DNA from: Georgenia satyanarayanai
Lineage (GTDB): Bacteria > Actinomycetota > Actinomycetes > Actinomycetales > Actinomycetaceae
Length of the DNA stretch: 35,682 bases
Assembly (NCBI RefSeq): GCF_023715365.1
Contig: NZ_JAMBNZ010000020.1
Span: 1 to 35,682, forward strand
Direction: 5' to 3'
A model generated the notes under the pieces. That model worked only from the letters and a program-made list of their open reading frames with translations. It was not told the origin of the DNA and did no database searches. This document shows, in pieces, positions 18,271 through 28,593 of the stretch; positions within the stretch are counted from its first letter, which is position 1; each line of letters starts with the position of its first letter. Made by a program: the position numbers and the translations under genes.

Positions 18271-19163
18271 AGTCCCAGCCCCTCCCCGACGGCGACGAGC
18301 CGCTCGCGCAGGGGAGCGGAGCGCTCCGCGAAGGCTCGCTGCGCCGCCACGTATTCCGCCCGGCCCTCGGCCGTCTCGATGGCCACCGGTCGGTGCCCCA
18401 GGGACGTGACGTCGTAGGGGGAGGCCCGCATGTCGAGCACCCTGATGTCGCGGGCCAGCTCGACGCAGTCCAGGAGCAGCTCACCGGGGCACGCCGGCCC
18501 GAGGCTGAGGGCCGCGCGCATGAGGTCCATGTTCGCGTGGAGGCAGCCGGGCTGCTCGAGCTCGGGCTGGTTCTCCCGGGTGGGCTGCAGTCGGTTGACC
18601 GGCCGCGCGGCGGGGGTGAAGAAGCGGAAGGCGTCGAAGTGCGTGCAGCGCACGGGATGTGCCTCGACCACCGCGTCGGTCCCCTCCGGTCCCAGCCGCA
18701 GCGGGAGGTCGTGGCGCCGCTCGGCCTCCGGCTGCCGGTAGACCATCGCCCACTCGTGCAGGCCGAGGCAGCCCAGGTGCGCGGGACGCGCGGCGGTGGC
18801 GCGCAGGACGGTGAGGAGCTGGCGCAGCGCCCGCCCACGGTCGGCGACGAACGCCTCCGCGTCGAGCTGCACCCCGCCGTCGGGGGTGCGCACGTGCCAG
18901 CGCCACCCGGCCCGCGCGGCCAGCAGCTCGTCGTCGTCGGCGAGGAGCACCACGCCGGTGCCGGGGTGCCAGCGGTCGAGCCGTCCGGCGCGGAGCGCGT
19001 AGTAGTCGAAGAGGAAGTCCTCGACCGGGTGCTTCTCGCCGCGCGAGCGGCGCTCCCGGTGCGCCCGGGTGAGCTCCAGTGCGCGCTGCCGGTGGCGCGA
19101 CTCGCGCGCGAGCCACTCGGGTGCAGCCAGCACCCGAGCCTCCACCACTGCCGTGACGCTCAT
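18267..19163 (-). CDS. Conserved actinobacterial protein (labelled 3-methyladenine DNA glycosylase in some databases)
   Basis: 298 residues. I recognise the family from conserved blocks: EKHPVEDFLFDYYALR near residue 45, RWHPGTG, LHEWAMVYR, RCTHFDAFRFFTPAARPVN and the strongly conserved EQPGCLHANMDL region near residue 210. Database entries for such proteins often carry the name 3-methyladenine DNA glycosylase, but none of the AlkA helix-hairpin-helix, Tag or AAG motifs is visible, so that name is not supported by the sequence. The conserved His, Cys, Asp and Asn residues suggest an enzyme. It overlaps the lipoprotein start by 4 nt. A TAGGCT box lies 6 nt before the ATG, consistent with leaderless initiation; no ribosome-binding site is needed or obvious. 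Confidence 0.75.
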   Translation of the reverse strand: MSVTAVVEARVLAAPEWLARESRHRQRALELTRAHRERRSRGEKHPVEDFLFDYYALRAGRLDRWHPGTGVVLLADDDELLAARAGWRWHVRTPDGGVQLDAEAFVADRGRALRQLLTVLRATAARPAHLGCLGLHEWAMVYRQPEAERRHDLPLRLGPEGTDAVVEAHPVRCTHFDAFRFFTPAARPVNRLQPTRENQPELEQPGCLHANMDLMRAALSLGPACPGELLLDCVELARDIRVLDMRASPYDVTSLGHRPVAIETAEGRAEYVAAQRAFAERSAPLRERLVAVGEGLGL

Positions 19164-19169
19164 GCCCTC

Positions 19170-19175
19170 AGCCTA
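19170..19175 (-). promoter_or_regulatory. -10 box, leaderless start of the 18267-19163 gene
   Basis: Minus-strand TAGGCT ends 6 nt before the ATG at 19163, so the transcript should begin at or next to the start codon. Confidence 0.55.
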
Positions 19176-19226
19176 GGCAGCCCACCGCCCTCCTCCCCGC
19201 TGAGAGCTGAGCTGTTCCGGTCACAA

Positions 19227-19245
19227 CTCATCTCTCGGCGATGAG
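19227..19245 (-). terminator. Small hairpin after the CpdB-like gene
   Basis: A 6-bp stem (19227-19232 with 19240-19245) and 7-nt loop, followed on the minus strand by TTGTGA. It may end the nucleotidase transcript; as it is also upstream of the next minus-strand gene it could instead be an operator. Confidence 0.3.
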
Positions 19246-19282
19246 AAAGGAGGGCGGGGGCGGGCCGGCCGCGACGGGGCCG

Positions 19283-21310
19283 CTACAGGGCGGCCCGGCG
19301 GCGGCGGGCGAGCAGGCCCGCCCCGCCGGCCGCGGTGAGCAGCGCCAGGCCGGCGAGTGCTGCCACGGGGGCGCCGGTGCTCGGCAGGCGCCCGGGTCCG
19401 GCGGCCGGTGGCGGTGTCGTCGCGTCGGGGCTCGGCGGTGCAGTGGTCGGCGAGGGCTCCGCGGTGCTCGGCTCCTCGGTCGGCTCCTCGCCGGGCGTCG
19501 TCGGCTCCGGCTCGGGGAGCGGCTCGGTGACGAGCCACCAGTTCTCGACGAAGAAGTCCGCCGGGTCGATGACCCCGCGCTCCTGGGCCCACTCGATGAG
19601 CAGCTGGCGGATCTCCAGCCGCTCGTCGTAGACGACCTCGGCCTCCGCGACGTGGGGGAAGGCGCCGCCGCCGCTCTGGCGGTAGTTGTTCACCGCCATG
19701 ACGAACTCGTCGTCCGCACCCACGGGCGTGCCGTCGGGGTAGGTGAGGGTCGCGATCCGCTCGCCCACCGGCTGGGAGATGTCGATGACGTACTCCAGCC
19801 CCGAGATCACGTCGTAGTTGTAGTCCGGCACTCCCTCCGGACGGTCCGGGTAGACGGCGTTCGTGCCGGTCTCGGGGTCAAACTCCGCCCCCTCCGCCAC
19901 CTGGTTGAAGTACCGCGCCGAGTACTCGAGGTAGTCGCGCAGCTCGGCACCGGTGAGGACCACCGCCGAGAGCGTGTTCTCGTAGATGTACAGCCCCGCG
20001 ATGTCGGCGATCGTCACCTCTCCCTCGGGGAAGACGGCCGTGCGGGAGAAGGGCGAGGCCTGGGAGATGACCGTCCGTCCGGCGCTCTCCTCCTCGCTCA
20101 GCGCGGCCTCGACGGTTGTCTGCTGGACGTGGTTGATGAAGTCGATGATCGGGGTGTCCTCGTAGCGGGACGTCTCGGCGAGCAGCTCGGTCACCGACTC
20201 CGCGACCGGGGTGTTGACGTACTCGACGGTCGTCGCGTGCTCGTCGGCGAGTGCCGCGCGCAGCTCCTCGTCCTCGGCGTAGTCCGTGCCGCGGTGCGCT
20301 ACCGCCGTGGGGGCGTCGTCCTCGCTCCAGTCGACCTCCCAGCCGTCCTCGCCGTCGGGCACGAGGCCGAGCGTCGTCTCGGTGAGCGAGCGCGCCCAGT
20401 AGGTCGGCTGCGTCATGAGGACGGGGTCGCCCTCGACGTTCGTCAGCACCTCCTGGGGACGGTCCTGGTGGGTGTGGCCGGCGACGATGACGTCGATGCC
20501 GGGCACGAAGTGCGCGATGTTGTTCGTGACGTCCTCGTGGAGCGCGGCGCGGTCGTAGGCGTCGTTGTCCACGTTGCCGAGGCCGGTGTGGGCGATGACG
20601 ACGACGACGTCGGCCAGCGCGTCCACCTCCGGGACCCACCGCTCGGCGGCGGTCACCATGTCCTGGAACTCCAGGACGCCCTCGACGTGCTGCTTGTCCC
20701 AGATCCGCACGCCGGGGGTCACCAGGCCGATGACGCCGACGGTCACCGTCTCGCCGTCGATCTCGCGCTCCAGGAGCTCGTAGGGCTGGTGGTAGGGCTC
20801 GCCCGTCTCGACGTCGATGACGTTGGCCCCGAGCAGCGGGGCGTCGAGGTCCTCGTCGTAGGCCTCGAGGAGGTCCAGCCCGTAGTTGTACTCGTGGTTG
20901 CCGACCACCTGGACGTCGTAGTCCAGCTGGTTGAAGGCGGTGGCCATCGGGTGGGTGACCTCATCGTCGAGGACCTCGTCGCGGCCCTCACCCATGCCGT
21001 AGTAGTAGGTGAGCGGGGTGCCCTGGATGGCGTCGCCGTTGTCGAGGAGGAGGACGGACTCCTCCCCCTTCTCCGCCCGGATCTCCTCGACGGCGGTCGC
21101 CACGCGGGTGAGTCCGAGCGAGTCGTCCTCGGGGAAGGGCTGGTTGCGGAAGTAGTCCCAGTCGTAGACGTGACCATGGACGTCCGTGGTGGCGAGGAGG
21201 GTGAGCTCGAGCCGGTCCGGCTCGACGGGCTGGCCGACGGCGGGCGCGGCCGCCGCTGCCAGGAGGAGCGCCGCCGTCGTCGCGGCGGGAACTGCTCTGC
21301 GTGTGCGCAT
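19283..21310 (-). CDS. cpdB: Cell-wall-anchored 2',3'-cyclic-nucleotide 2'-phosphodiesterase/3'-nucleotidase (CpdB-like)
   Basis: A 675-residue exported metallophosphoesterase that dephosphorylates external nucleotides. Signal peptide of about 28 residues; metal-binding motifs ATTDVHGHVYDWDYF, LLLDNGDAIQGTPL, VVGNHEYNYGLD and VIVAGHTHQDR in order. The DWDYF and NHEYNYGLD variants resemble CpdB more than UshA. The C-terminal 5'-nucleotidase domain includes GLYIYENTLSAVVLTG and the substrate loop NNYRQSGGGAFP. After a Pro/Glu/Thr-rich linker the protein ends with LPSTG, a hydrophobic helix and RRRR: a sortase anchor. The ATG at 21310 has GGAAGGA 5-6 nt upstream; the longer frame to 21367 lacks a proper signal start. 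It stands alone, divergent from the methyltransferase gene. Confidence 0.93.
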   Translation of the reverse strand: MRTRRAVPAATTAALLLAAAAAPAVGQPVEPDRLELTLLATTDVHGHVYDWDYFRNQPFPEDDSLGLTRVATAVEEIRAEKGEESVLLLDNGDAIQGTPLTYYYGMGEGRDEVLDDEVTHPMATAFNQLDYDVQVVGNHEYNYGLDLLEAYDEDLDAPLLGANVIDVETGEPYHQPYELLEREIDGETVTVGVIGLVTPGVRIWDKQHVEGVLEFQDMVTAAERWVPEVDALADVVVVIAHTGLGNVDNDAYDRAALHEDVTNNIAHFVPGIDVIVAGHTHQDRPQEVLTNVEGDPVLMTQPTYWARSLTETTLGLVPDGEDGWEVDWSEDDAPTAVAHRGTDYAEDEELRAALADEHATTVEYVNTPVAESVTELLAETSRYEDTPIIDFINHVQQTTVEAALSEEESAGRTVISQASPFSRTAVFPEGEVTIADIAGLYIYENTLSAVVLTGAELRDYLEYSARYFNQVAEGAEFDPETGTNAVYPDRPEGVPDYNYDVISGLEYVIDISQPVGERIATLTYPDGTPVGADDEFVMAVNNYRQSGGGAFPHVAEAEVVYDERLEIRQLLIEWAQERGVIDPADFFVENWWLVTEPLPEPEPTTPGEEPTEEPSTAEPSPTTAPPSPDATTPPPAAGPGRLPSTGAPVAALAGLALLTAAGGAGLLARRRRAAL

Positions 21311-21422
21311 GTGGTCCTTCCGGGTGGGTGTGGACGTGTGCTGCCACCGCACGGGCCGGTCCGGCACGCCGTCGGCAGACGCTGACGAGGCTAGCGCCCG
21401 GCTGTGACGCAGGACACCCCCG

Positions 21423-21428
21423 TACTCT
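21423..21428 (+). promoter_or_regulatory. -10 box, leaderless start of the methyltransferase gene
   Basis: TACTCT ends 7 nt before the ATG at 21436; no ribosome-binding site precedes that ATG. Confidence 0.55.
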
Positions 21429-21435
21429 CGGGTCC

Positions 21436-22983
21436 ATGCCGAGCCCCCTCCCGCCCCGCCTACCCGCTGCGCTCGCCGACGGGCTGCGCGCCGACCTCGC
21501 CGCCGGCTACACCCGCGGCGCCGTCGAGGACGCGCTGGGGCCGGTCGCCACCGCGGCTCTGCAGCGCGAGGAGCCGGTCGCCGCCCGCCGGGCCACGGAC
21601 GGGGTGACCGAGGCCGCCGCCGTCCTCACCCGGCTCTTCCTCCTCGGCGAGCCGGTCACCCGGGCCGAGCTCGACACCGCGCTGCCGCGGACGACGACGG
21701 CGGGGGCCACCGCCGTCGGCCTCGTCACCGCGGCGGGGGAGGGCGATGACGACGAGGTGCGCGCCGCCGTCGACCTCCGTCCCTACGAGGCCAGCGACGC
21801 GGCCGGTGAGGCCCGGTGGTGGCTCGCCTCGGACCTCGGCGAGCTCGCGACGGGCCGCAGCCTCCACGCCGACCACGTCCTCGGGATCGGGGGCGCCTCC
21901 CTCACCCTGGCCCGCATCACCGTGCGCGACCACCGGCCGCGCGTGCTCGACCTCGGCACGGGCTGCGGCGTCCAGGCGCTCCACGCGTCGCGGCACGCCG
22001 AGCACGTCCTCGGTACGGACGTCTCTCGGCGTGCCCTGGACTTCGCCGCCTTCAACGCCGCGCTCGCCGGGACGCCCCTGGAGCTGCGCGAGGGTTCGCT
22101 GCTCGAGCCGGTCGGCGGGCAGCGCTTCGACCTCGTCGTGTCCAACCCGCCCTTCGTCATCACCCCGCCGGCCGCGCACGCCGCCGGCCTGCCCGTCATG
22201 GAGTACCGCGACGGCGCCCGGCCCGGTGACTCGCTCGTCGCCGACCTCGTCTCCGGGCTCGGCGGCCACCTGGCGCCGGGCGGGGTGGCGCAGCTGCTGG
22301 GCAACTGGGAGCACCACGCCGGGGAGGACTGGCGGGAGCGGGTGGGCGGCTGGCTGGAGGCCGCCGGCACCGACGGCTGGGTGGTCCAGCGCGAGGTGCA
22401 GGACCCGGCCGAGTACGCCCACACCTGGCTGCGCGACGGCGGGCTGCGGCCCGGTAGCGCGCTCTTCGACGCCGTACTGTCCGCGTGGCTGGACGACTTC
22501 GCAGCCCGCGGCGTGGAGGCCGTGGGCTTCGGCTACCTCGTCCTGCGCCGGCCCGCCGACGAGTCGCGTCCACGTTGGCGCCGCGTCGAGGAGCTGACGT
22601 CGCCGGTCCAGGGACCGCTCGGCGGGCACGTCGCGCACGTGCTCGCCGCCCAGGAGTGGCTCGCCGCGACCGACGACGCCGCGCTCGCGGCGCAGACCTT
22701 TCAGGTGGCCGAGGACGTCACCGAGGAGCGCCACCTGCGCCCGGGGGAGCCGGACCCGCGCGTCCTGCTGCTGCGCCAGGGCGGCGGATTCGGCCGCACG
22801 TACCGGCCCGGCACGCTTGTCGCCGGGGCCGTCGGCGCCTGCGACGGGGAGCTGACGCTCGGGCAGATCGTCGGGGGGCTCGCCGTCGTCCTCGACCAGC
22901 CGGCCGACGCCGTCGCCGCCGAGGTGCTGCCCGCCGTCCGCGAGCTCGTCCTCGACGGCCTCCTCGTCCCTGGGCCCTACTGA
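21436..22983 (+). CDS. SAM-dependent methyltransferase with NPPF motif (DUF7059-type N-terminus)
   Basis: 515 residues in three parts: an N-terminal helical region of about 150 residues (DUF7059-like), a class I methyltransferase core, and a C-terminal region of about 150 residues seen with it in actinobacteria. Motif I is VLDLGTGCG (170-178), the acidic end of strand 2 is GTDVSRRAL, and motif IV is SNPPF (236-240), which marks methylation of a planar nitrogen, as in HemK/PrmC, RsmC or adenine-N6 enzymes. Target is unknown (protein glutamine, rRNA or DNA base). Comparable genes stand near topA in other actinobacteria. The ATG at 21436 is chosen from the TACTCT box 7 nt upstream and from the domain start; the frame stays open to 21301 but lacks support. 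Confidence 0.87.
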   Translation: MPSPLPPRLPAALADGLRADLAAGYTRGAVEDALGPVATAALQREEPVAARRATDGVTEAAAVLTRLFLLGEPVTRAELDTALPRTTTAGATAVGLVTAAGEGDDDEVRAAVDLRPYEASDAAGEARWWLASDLGELATGRSLHADHVLGIGGASLTLARITVRDHRPRVLDLGTGCGVQALHASRHAEHVLGTDVSRRALDFAAFNAALAGTPLELREGSLLEPVGGQRFDLVVSNPPFVITPPAAHAAGLPVMEYRDGARPGDSLVADLVSGLGGHLAPGGVAQLLGNWEHHAGEDWRERVGGWLEAAGTDGWVVQREVQDPAEYAHTWLRDGGLRPGSALFDAVLSAWLDDFAARGVEAVGFGYLVLRRPADESRPRWRRVEELTSPVQGPLGGHVAHVLAAQEWLAATDDAALAAQTFQVAEDVTEERHLRPGEPDPRVLLLRQGGGFGRTYRPGTLVAGAVGACDGELTLGQIVGGLAVVLDQPADAVAAEVLPAVRELVLDGLLVPGPY

Positions 22984-22999
22984 CGAGCGCAGGCGAGAG

Positions 23000-23035
23000 C
23001 ACCGAGCGCGGGCGGCGTATCGGGCGCGCTCGGTG
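23000..23035 (+). terminator. Terminator hairpin after the methyltransferase gene
   Basis: A perfect 11-bp stem (23000-23010 with 23025-23035) with a 14-nt loop, 16 nt after the stop; flanking GAGA and TCTC could lengthen it past one mismatch. No T-run. Confidence 0.6.
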
Positions 23036-23075
23036 GTCTCACGTGCGGTGGCGCGGCAGCGCCTCTCGCAGGGAG

Positions 23076-23081
23076 TACGTT
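23076..23081 (+). promoter_or_regulatory. -10 box, leaderless start of the DUF2071 gene
   Basis: TACGTT ends 6 nt before the ATG at 23088. Confidence 0.55.
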
Positions 23082-23087
23082 CGCCGC

Positions 23088-23801
23088 ATGGACCAGGCGC
23101 CGGGCCCGCACACGTTCCGGGCGGTCAACCTCCAGGGCTGGCGCGACCTCACCTTCCTCCACTGGTCCTACCCGCCGGAGGTCGTGCAGGCGCTCCTGCC
23201 GCAGGGGCTGACCGTCGAGACCGTCGACGGCCGGGCCTGGGTGGGGGTCCTCCCGTTCCGGATGCACGCCGTCCGGACGCCGGGCCTGCCACCGCTGCCC
23301 CACCTCTCCTCCTTCCCCGAGCTCAACTGCCGCACCTACGTGCGTCACGCCAACGGGACGAGCGGCGTCTGGTTCTTCTCCCTCGACGCCGCGCGGCTGT
23401 GGATCGTCGCGGCGGCGCGCGTCCTCGGGCTGCCGTACATGTGGTGCCGTGGCGACGTCGACGGCGAGGCGCCGGGCACGGTCCGCTACCGCAGCGACCG
23501 ACTCGTGCCCTGGCGTGGCCCTGTCCGCCTGCGCGCCGAGATCGAGGTCGGCGCGCCCGTCGACACCGACGACCTCGCCCTGTTCCTCAGCGCACGGTGG
23601 TGGGCCTTCAGCCGGCGGGCCGGGCGGCTGTGGCAGGTTCCCGTGGCCCACCCGGACTGGCCGCTGCACGAGGCGCGCGCCGTCGTCGTCGACGTCGGGG
23701 ACGTGCTGGGCGCGGCCGGTCTGCCCGCGCCGACGGGTGCTCCGCTCGTCCACTTCTCGCCCGGGGTGCGCACCCGTCTGGGGCTGCCCAGACCGAGCTG
23801 A
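23088..23801 (+). CDS. DUF2071 (YqjF) family protein
   Basis: 237 residues of the YqjF/DUF2071 family, whose function is unknown; structures of the family show an acetoacetate-decarboxylase-like fold. Conserved blocks seen: LTFLHWSYPPEVVQALLP at the N-terminus, GRAWVGVLPFRMHAVR, FPELNCRTYVRH, GVWFFSLDA and a late FLSARWWAFSRR. No membrane segment or signal. The ATG at 23088 matches the family start and has a TACGTT box 6 nt upstream, so it is probably leaderless. It is separated from the methyltransferase gene by a terminator hairpin and from topA by 72 nt, so it looks monocistronic. Confidence 0.85.
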   Translation: MDQAPGPHTFRAVNLQGWRDLTFLHWSYPPEVVQALLPQGLTVETVDGRAWVGVLPFRMHAVRTPGLPPLPHLSSFPELNCRTYVRHANGTSGVWFFSLDAARLWIVAAARVLGLPYMWCRGDVDGEAPGTVRYRSDRLVPWRGPVRLRAEIEVGAPVDTDDLALFLSARWWAFSRRAGRLWQVPVAHPDWPLHEARAVVVDVGDVLGAAGLPAPTGAPLVHFSPGVRTRLGLPRPS

Positions 23802-23873
23802 CACCGACGCCCGCCAGTCCCATCAGGTACCGTCACCCCGACACGCCCCCTGTGGACAGAAGGAAGGTAGGCG

Positions 23874-26597
<2,724 letters not shown>

Positions 26598-26600
26598 GTC

Positions 26601-26915
26601 ATGGCGCCCGCCTCACAGCCGGTCATCAACCCGAAGCACATCGCCATCACAGCGACGGTGGCCGGCCTGGTGCTGGCCGTCGCCGTGCTCCTGTGGGTCT
26701 TCGAGATCGTGCCCTTCGGGGTGTTCATCGCCGTGCTCGCCGTGGTCGTGGTCTCTCAGGCGGGCGTCATCCTCGTCCTTGCTCGGAGCGGGCGGGAGCG
26801 CGCCAGCCGCGTCGACGGCCCGTCCGGCGGCACCTCGACCATCGGGCCCGACAGCCCGGCCGCCGGCTACGGCTACGACCCGATGGGCGACATCGGCCGC
26901 GACGGGCGCCGCTAA
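26601..26915 (+). CDS. Small two-helix membrane protein of unknown function
   Basis: 104 residues. Two hydrophobic helices (about 15-35 and 38-61) are joined by a short turn; the rest is a hydrophilic Gly/Ser/Asp-rich tail ending in GRDGRR. The ATG lies 3 nt after the topA stop, so it is probably translated from the topA transcript. I do not recognise a named family. Codon use is like that of its neighbours and the hydrophobicity pattern is clear in this frame only, which supports it being a real gene. Confidence 0.7.
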   Translation: MAPASQPVINPKHIAITATVAGLVLAVAVLLWVFEIVPFGVFIAVLAVVVVSQAGVILVLARSGRERASRVDGPSGGTSTIGPDSPAAGYGYDPMGDIGRDGRR

Positions 26916-26918
26916 TCT
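26913..26918 (+). promoter_or_regulatory. -10 box, leaderless start of the oxidoreductase gene
   Basis: TAATCT, the best match to TATAAT among the local boxes, begins at the stop codon of the small membrane gene and ends 6 nt before the ATG at 26925. Confidence 0.6.
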
Positions 26919-26924
26919 CGTGAC

Positions 26925-27944
26925 ATGACCTCGACGCTCGAGCTGACCTCCGCCCCCGACCCCCTCGACGCACCCCCGCTGCGCTGGGGCATCCTCGGCG
27001 CGGGCGGCATCGCCCGCACCTTCGCCCGCCAGGTGCCCGCGCACAGCAGCGGCCGGGTCGTCGCCGTCGGGTCCCGTGACGGCGCCCGCGCCGCGGCCTT
27101 CGCCGCCGAGCACGGCATCGACCGGTCCCACGGCGGCTACGGCGAGCTGCTCTCGGACGGTGACGTCGACGCCGTCTACGTCGCCACGCCGCACAGCGAG
27201 CACCGCGACCACGCGCTGCTCGCGATCGCCGCGGGCAAGCACGTCCTCGTCGAGAAGGCCTTCACCCGCAACGCCGCCGAGGCCCGCGAGGTCTTCGCGG
27301 CCGCCGAGGAGCGCGGTGTCTTCGTCATGGAGGCGATGTGGACGCGCTTCCTGCCGCACGTCGTCGCTATCCGCGAGCTCGTGCGCAGCGGCGCCATCGG
27401 GGAGGTCGTCGCCCTCCACGCCGACCACGGGCAGCGCCTGGACGGCGATCCTGCCGGCCGCCTGCTCAACCCTGCGCTCGCCGGCGGGGCGCTCCTCGAC
27501 CTCGGCGTGTACCCGCTGTCCTTCGCCCATGACCTCCTCGGCACGCCGCAGACCGTCGTGGCCGCTGGCGCGCTCACCGAGACCGCTGTCGACGGCCAGG
27601 AGACCGTGCTCCTGCAGTACGCCGGCAAGACGCAGGCCGTGTGCTCCTCGACCCTCTGGGCCCGCACGCCCTGCCGGGCCACCATCAGCGGGACCGACGG
27701 CGTCATCGAGATCGAGGGCCCCTTCTACGGCGCGACGAGCTTCACCGTCACCCGCGGCGACGAGGAGGTCACCGTCCGCCCGCGCCACGAGGGCGGCTTC
27801 CAGTACGAGGCCGCCGAGGTGGCGCGCTGCGTCGCCGAGGGCCGCCGGCAGTCGGCGACGATGAGCTGGGACGAGACCCTCGCGGTCATGGCGACGATGG
27901 ACGAGGTCCGCCGCCAGCTCGGCGTCGTCTACCCCGGGGAGTAG
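26925..27944 (+). CDS. Gfo/Idh/MocA family NAD(P)-dependent oxidoreductase
   Basis: 339 residues. The N-terminal Rossmann fold carries RWGILGAGGIARTFA (dinucleotide-binding GxGxxA); AVYVATPHSEH and VLVEKAFTRN follow. The lysine of the family's EKP motif is present, with Ala instead of Pro, as in the dimeric dihydrodiol dehydrogenase/trans-1,2-dihydrobenzene-diol dehydrogenase branch. The C-terminal half has GGALLDLGVYPLSFAHDLLG with the conserved Asp/Tyr pair. Substrate is probably a sugar or polyol derivative; it cannot be named from sequence. A TAATCT box 6 nt before the ATG suggests a leaderless transcript of its own. Confidence 0.9.
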   Translation: MTSTLELTSAPDPLDAPPLRWGILGAGGIARTFARQVPAHSSGRVVAVGSRDGARAAAFAAEHGIDRSHGGYGELLSDGDVDAVYVATPHSEHRDHALLAIAAGKHVLVEKAFTRNAAEAREVFAAAEERGVFVMEAMWTRFLPHVVAIRELVRSGAIGEVVALHADHGQRLDGDPAGRLLNPALAGGALLDLGVYPLSFAHDLLGTPQTVVAAGALTETAVDGQETVLLQYAGKTQAVCSSTLWARTPCRATISGTDGVIEIEGPFYGATSFTVTRGDEEVTVRPRHEGGFQYEAAEVARCVAEGRRQSATMSWDETLAVMATMDEVRRQLGVVYPGE

Positions 27945-27951
27945 CCGTCGT

Positions 27952-27957
27952 TAGGCT
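27952..27957 (+). promoter_or_regulatory. -10 box, leaderless start of tmk
   Basis: TAGGCT ends 6 nt before the GTG at 27964, in the 19-nt gap between the oxidoreductase gene and tmk. Confidence 0.55.
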
Positions 27958-27963
27958 GGGGCG

Positions 27964-28593
27964 GTGAGGACCCACGCAACGCCCCTGTTCATCGCCCTCG
28001 AGGGCGGGGACGGCTCGGGCAAGACCACCCAGGCCAGGTTGCTGCGGGAGTGGCTCGAGGGCCGCGACCGCGAGGTCGTCCTCACCCGGGAGCCCGGTGG
28101 CACGGACCTGGGCCGCACGCTGCGCCGCGAGGTCCTGCACGGCGAGGAGCTCGACCCGCGCACCGAGGCCCTCCTCTACGCCGCCGACCGCGCCCACCAC
28201 GTCCACACGCTCGTGCGGCCCGCGCTGGCACGCGGCGCCGTCGTCGTCACCGACCGGTACATCGACTCCTCCGTCGCCTACCAGGGCGCCGGGCGCCGGC
28301 TCGGTCGCGAGGAGATCCGCGAGCTGTCGACGTGGGCCACCGGGGGGCTGCTGCCCGACCTCACCGTGGTCCTCGACCTCGACGCCGCCACGGCCGCCGC
28401 CCGTCGCTCGGGCGAGCCGGACCGCCTCGAGCGGGAGCCGCACGCCTTCCACGAGGAGGTGCGTGCCGGGTTCCTCGCGCTCGCCGGCGCCGAGCCGGCT
28501 CGCTACGCCGTCGTCGACGCCTCCCTGCCGCCGCAGGACGTCCACCGCGCCGTCGTCGCCGGCCTGAGCCCCCTGCTGGGGGCCGACCGATGA
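27964..28593 (+). CDS. tmk: Thymidylate kinase
   Basis: 209 residues; phosphorylates dTMP to dTDP for DNA synthesis. The P-loop is EGGDGSGKTTQA, followed by the TREPGGT motif, the DR(Y) motif TDRYIDSSVAYQG, and LDLDAATAAARR before the lid region. Length is normal for a stand-alone enzyme. The GTG at 27964 gives the standard N-terminus and is 6 nt downstream of a TAGGCT box. The stop overlaps the holB start (ATGA). The tmk-holB pair is a common replication-gene coupling in bacteria. Confidence 0.96.
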   Translation: MRTHATPLFIALEGGDGSGKTTQARLLREWLEGRDREVVLTREPGGTDLGRTLRREVLHGEELDPRTEALLYAADRAHHVHTLVRPALARGAVVVTDRYIDSSVAYQGAGRRLGREEIRELSTWATGGLLPDLTVVLDLDAATAAARRSGEPDRLEREPHAFHEEVRAGFLALAGAEPARYAVVDASLPPQDVHRAVVAGLSPLLGADR

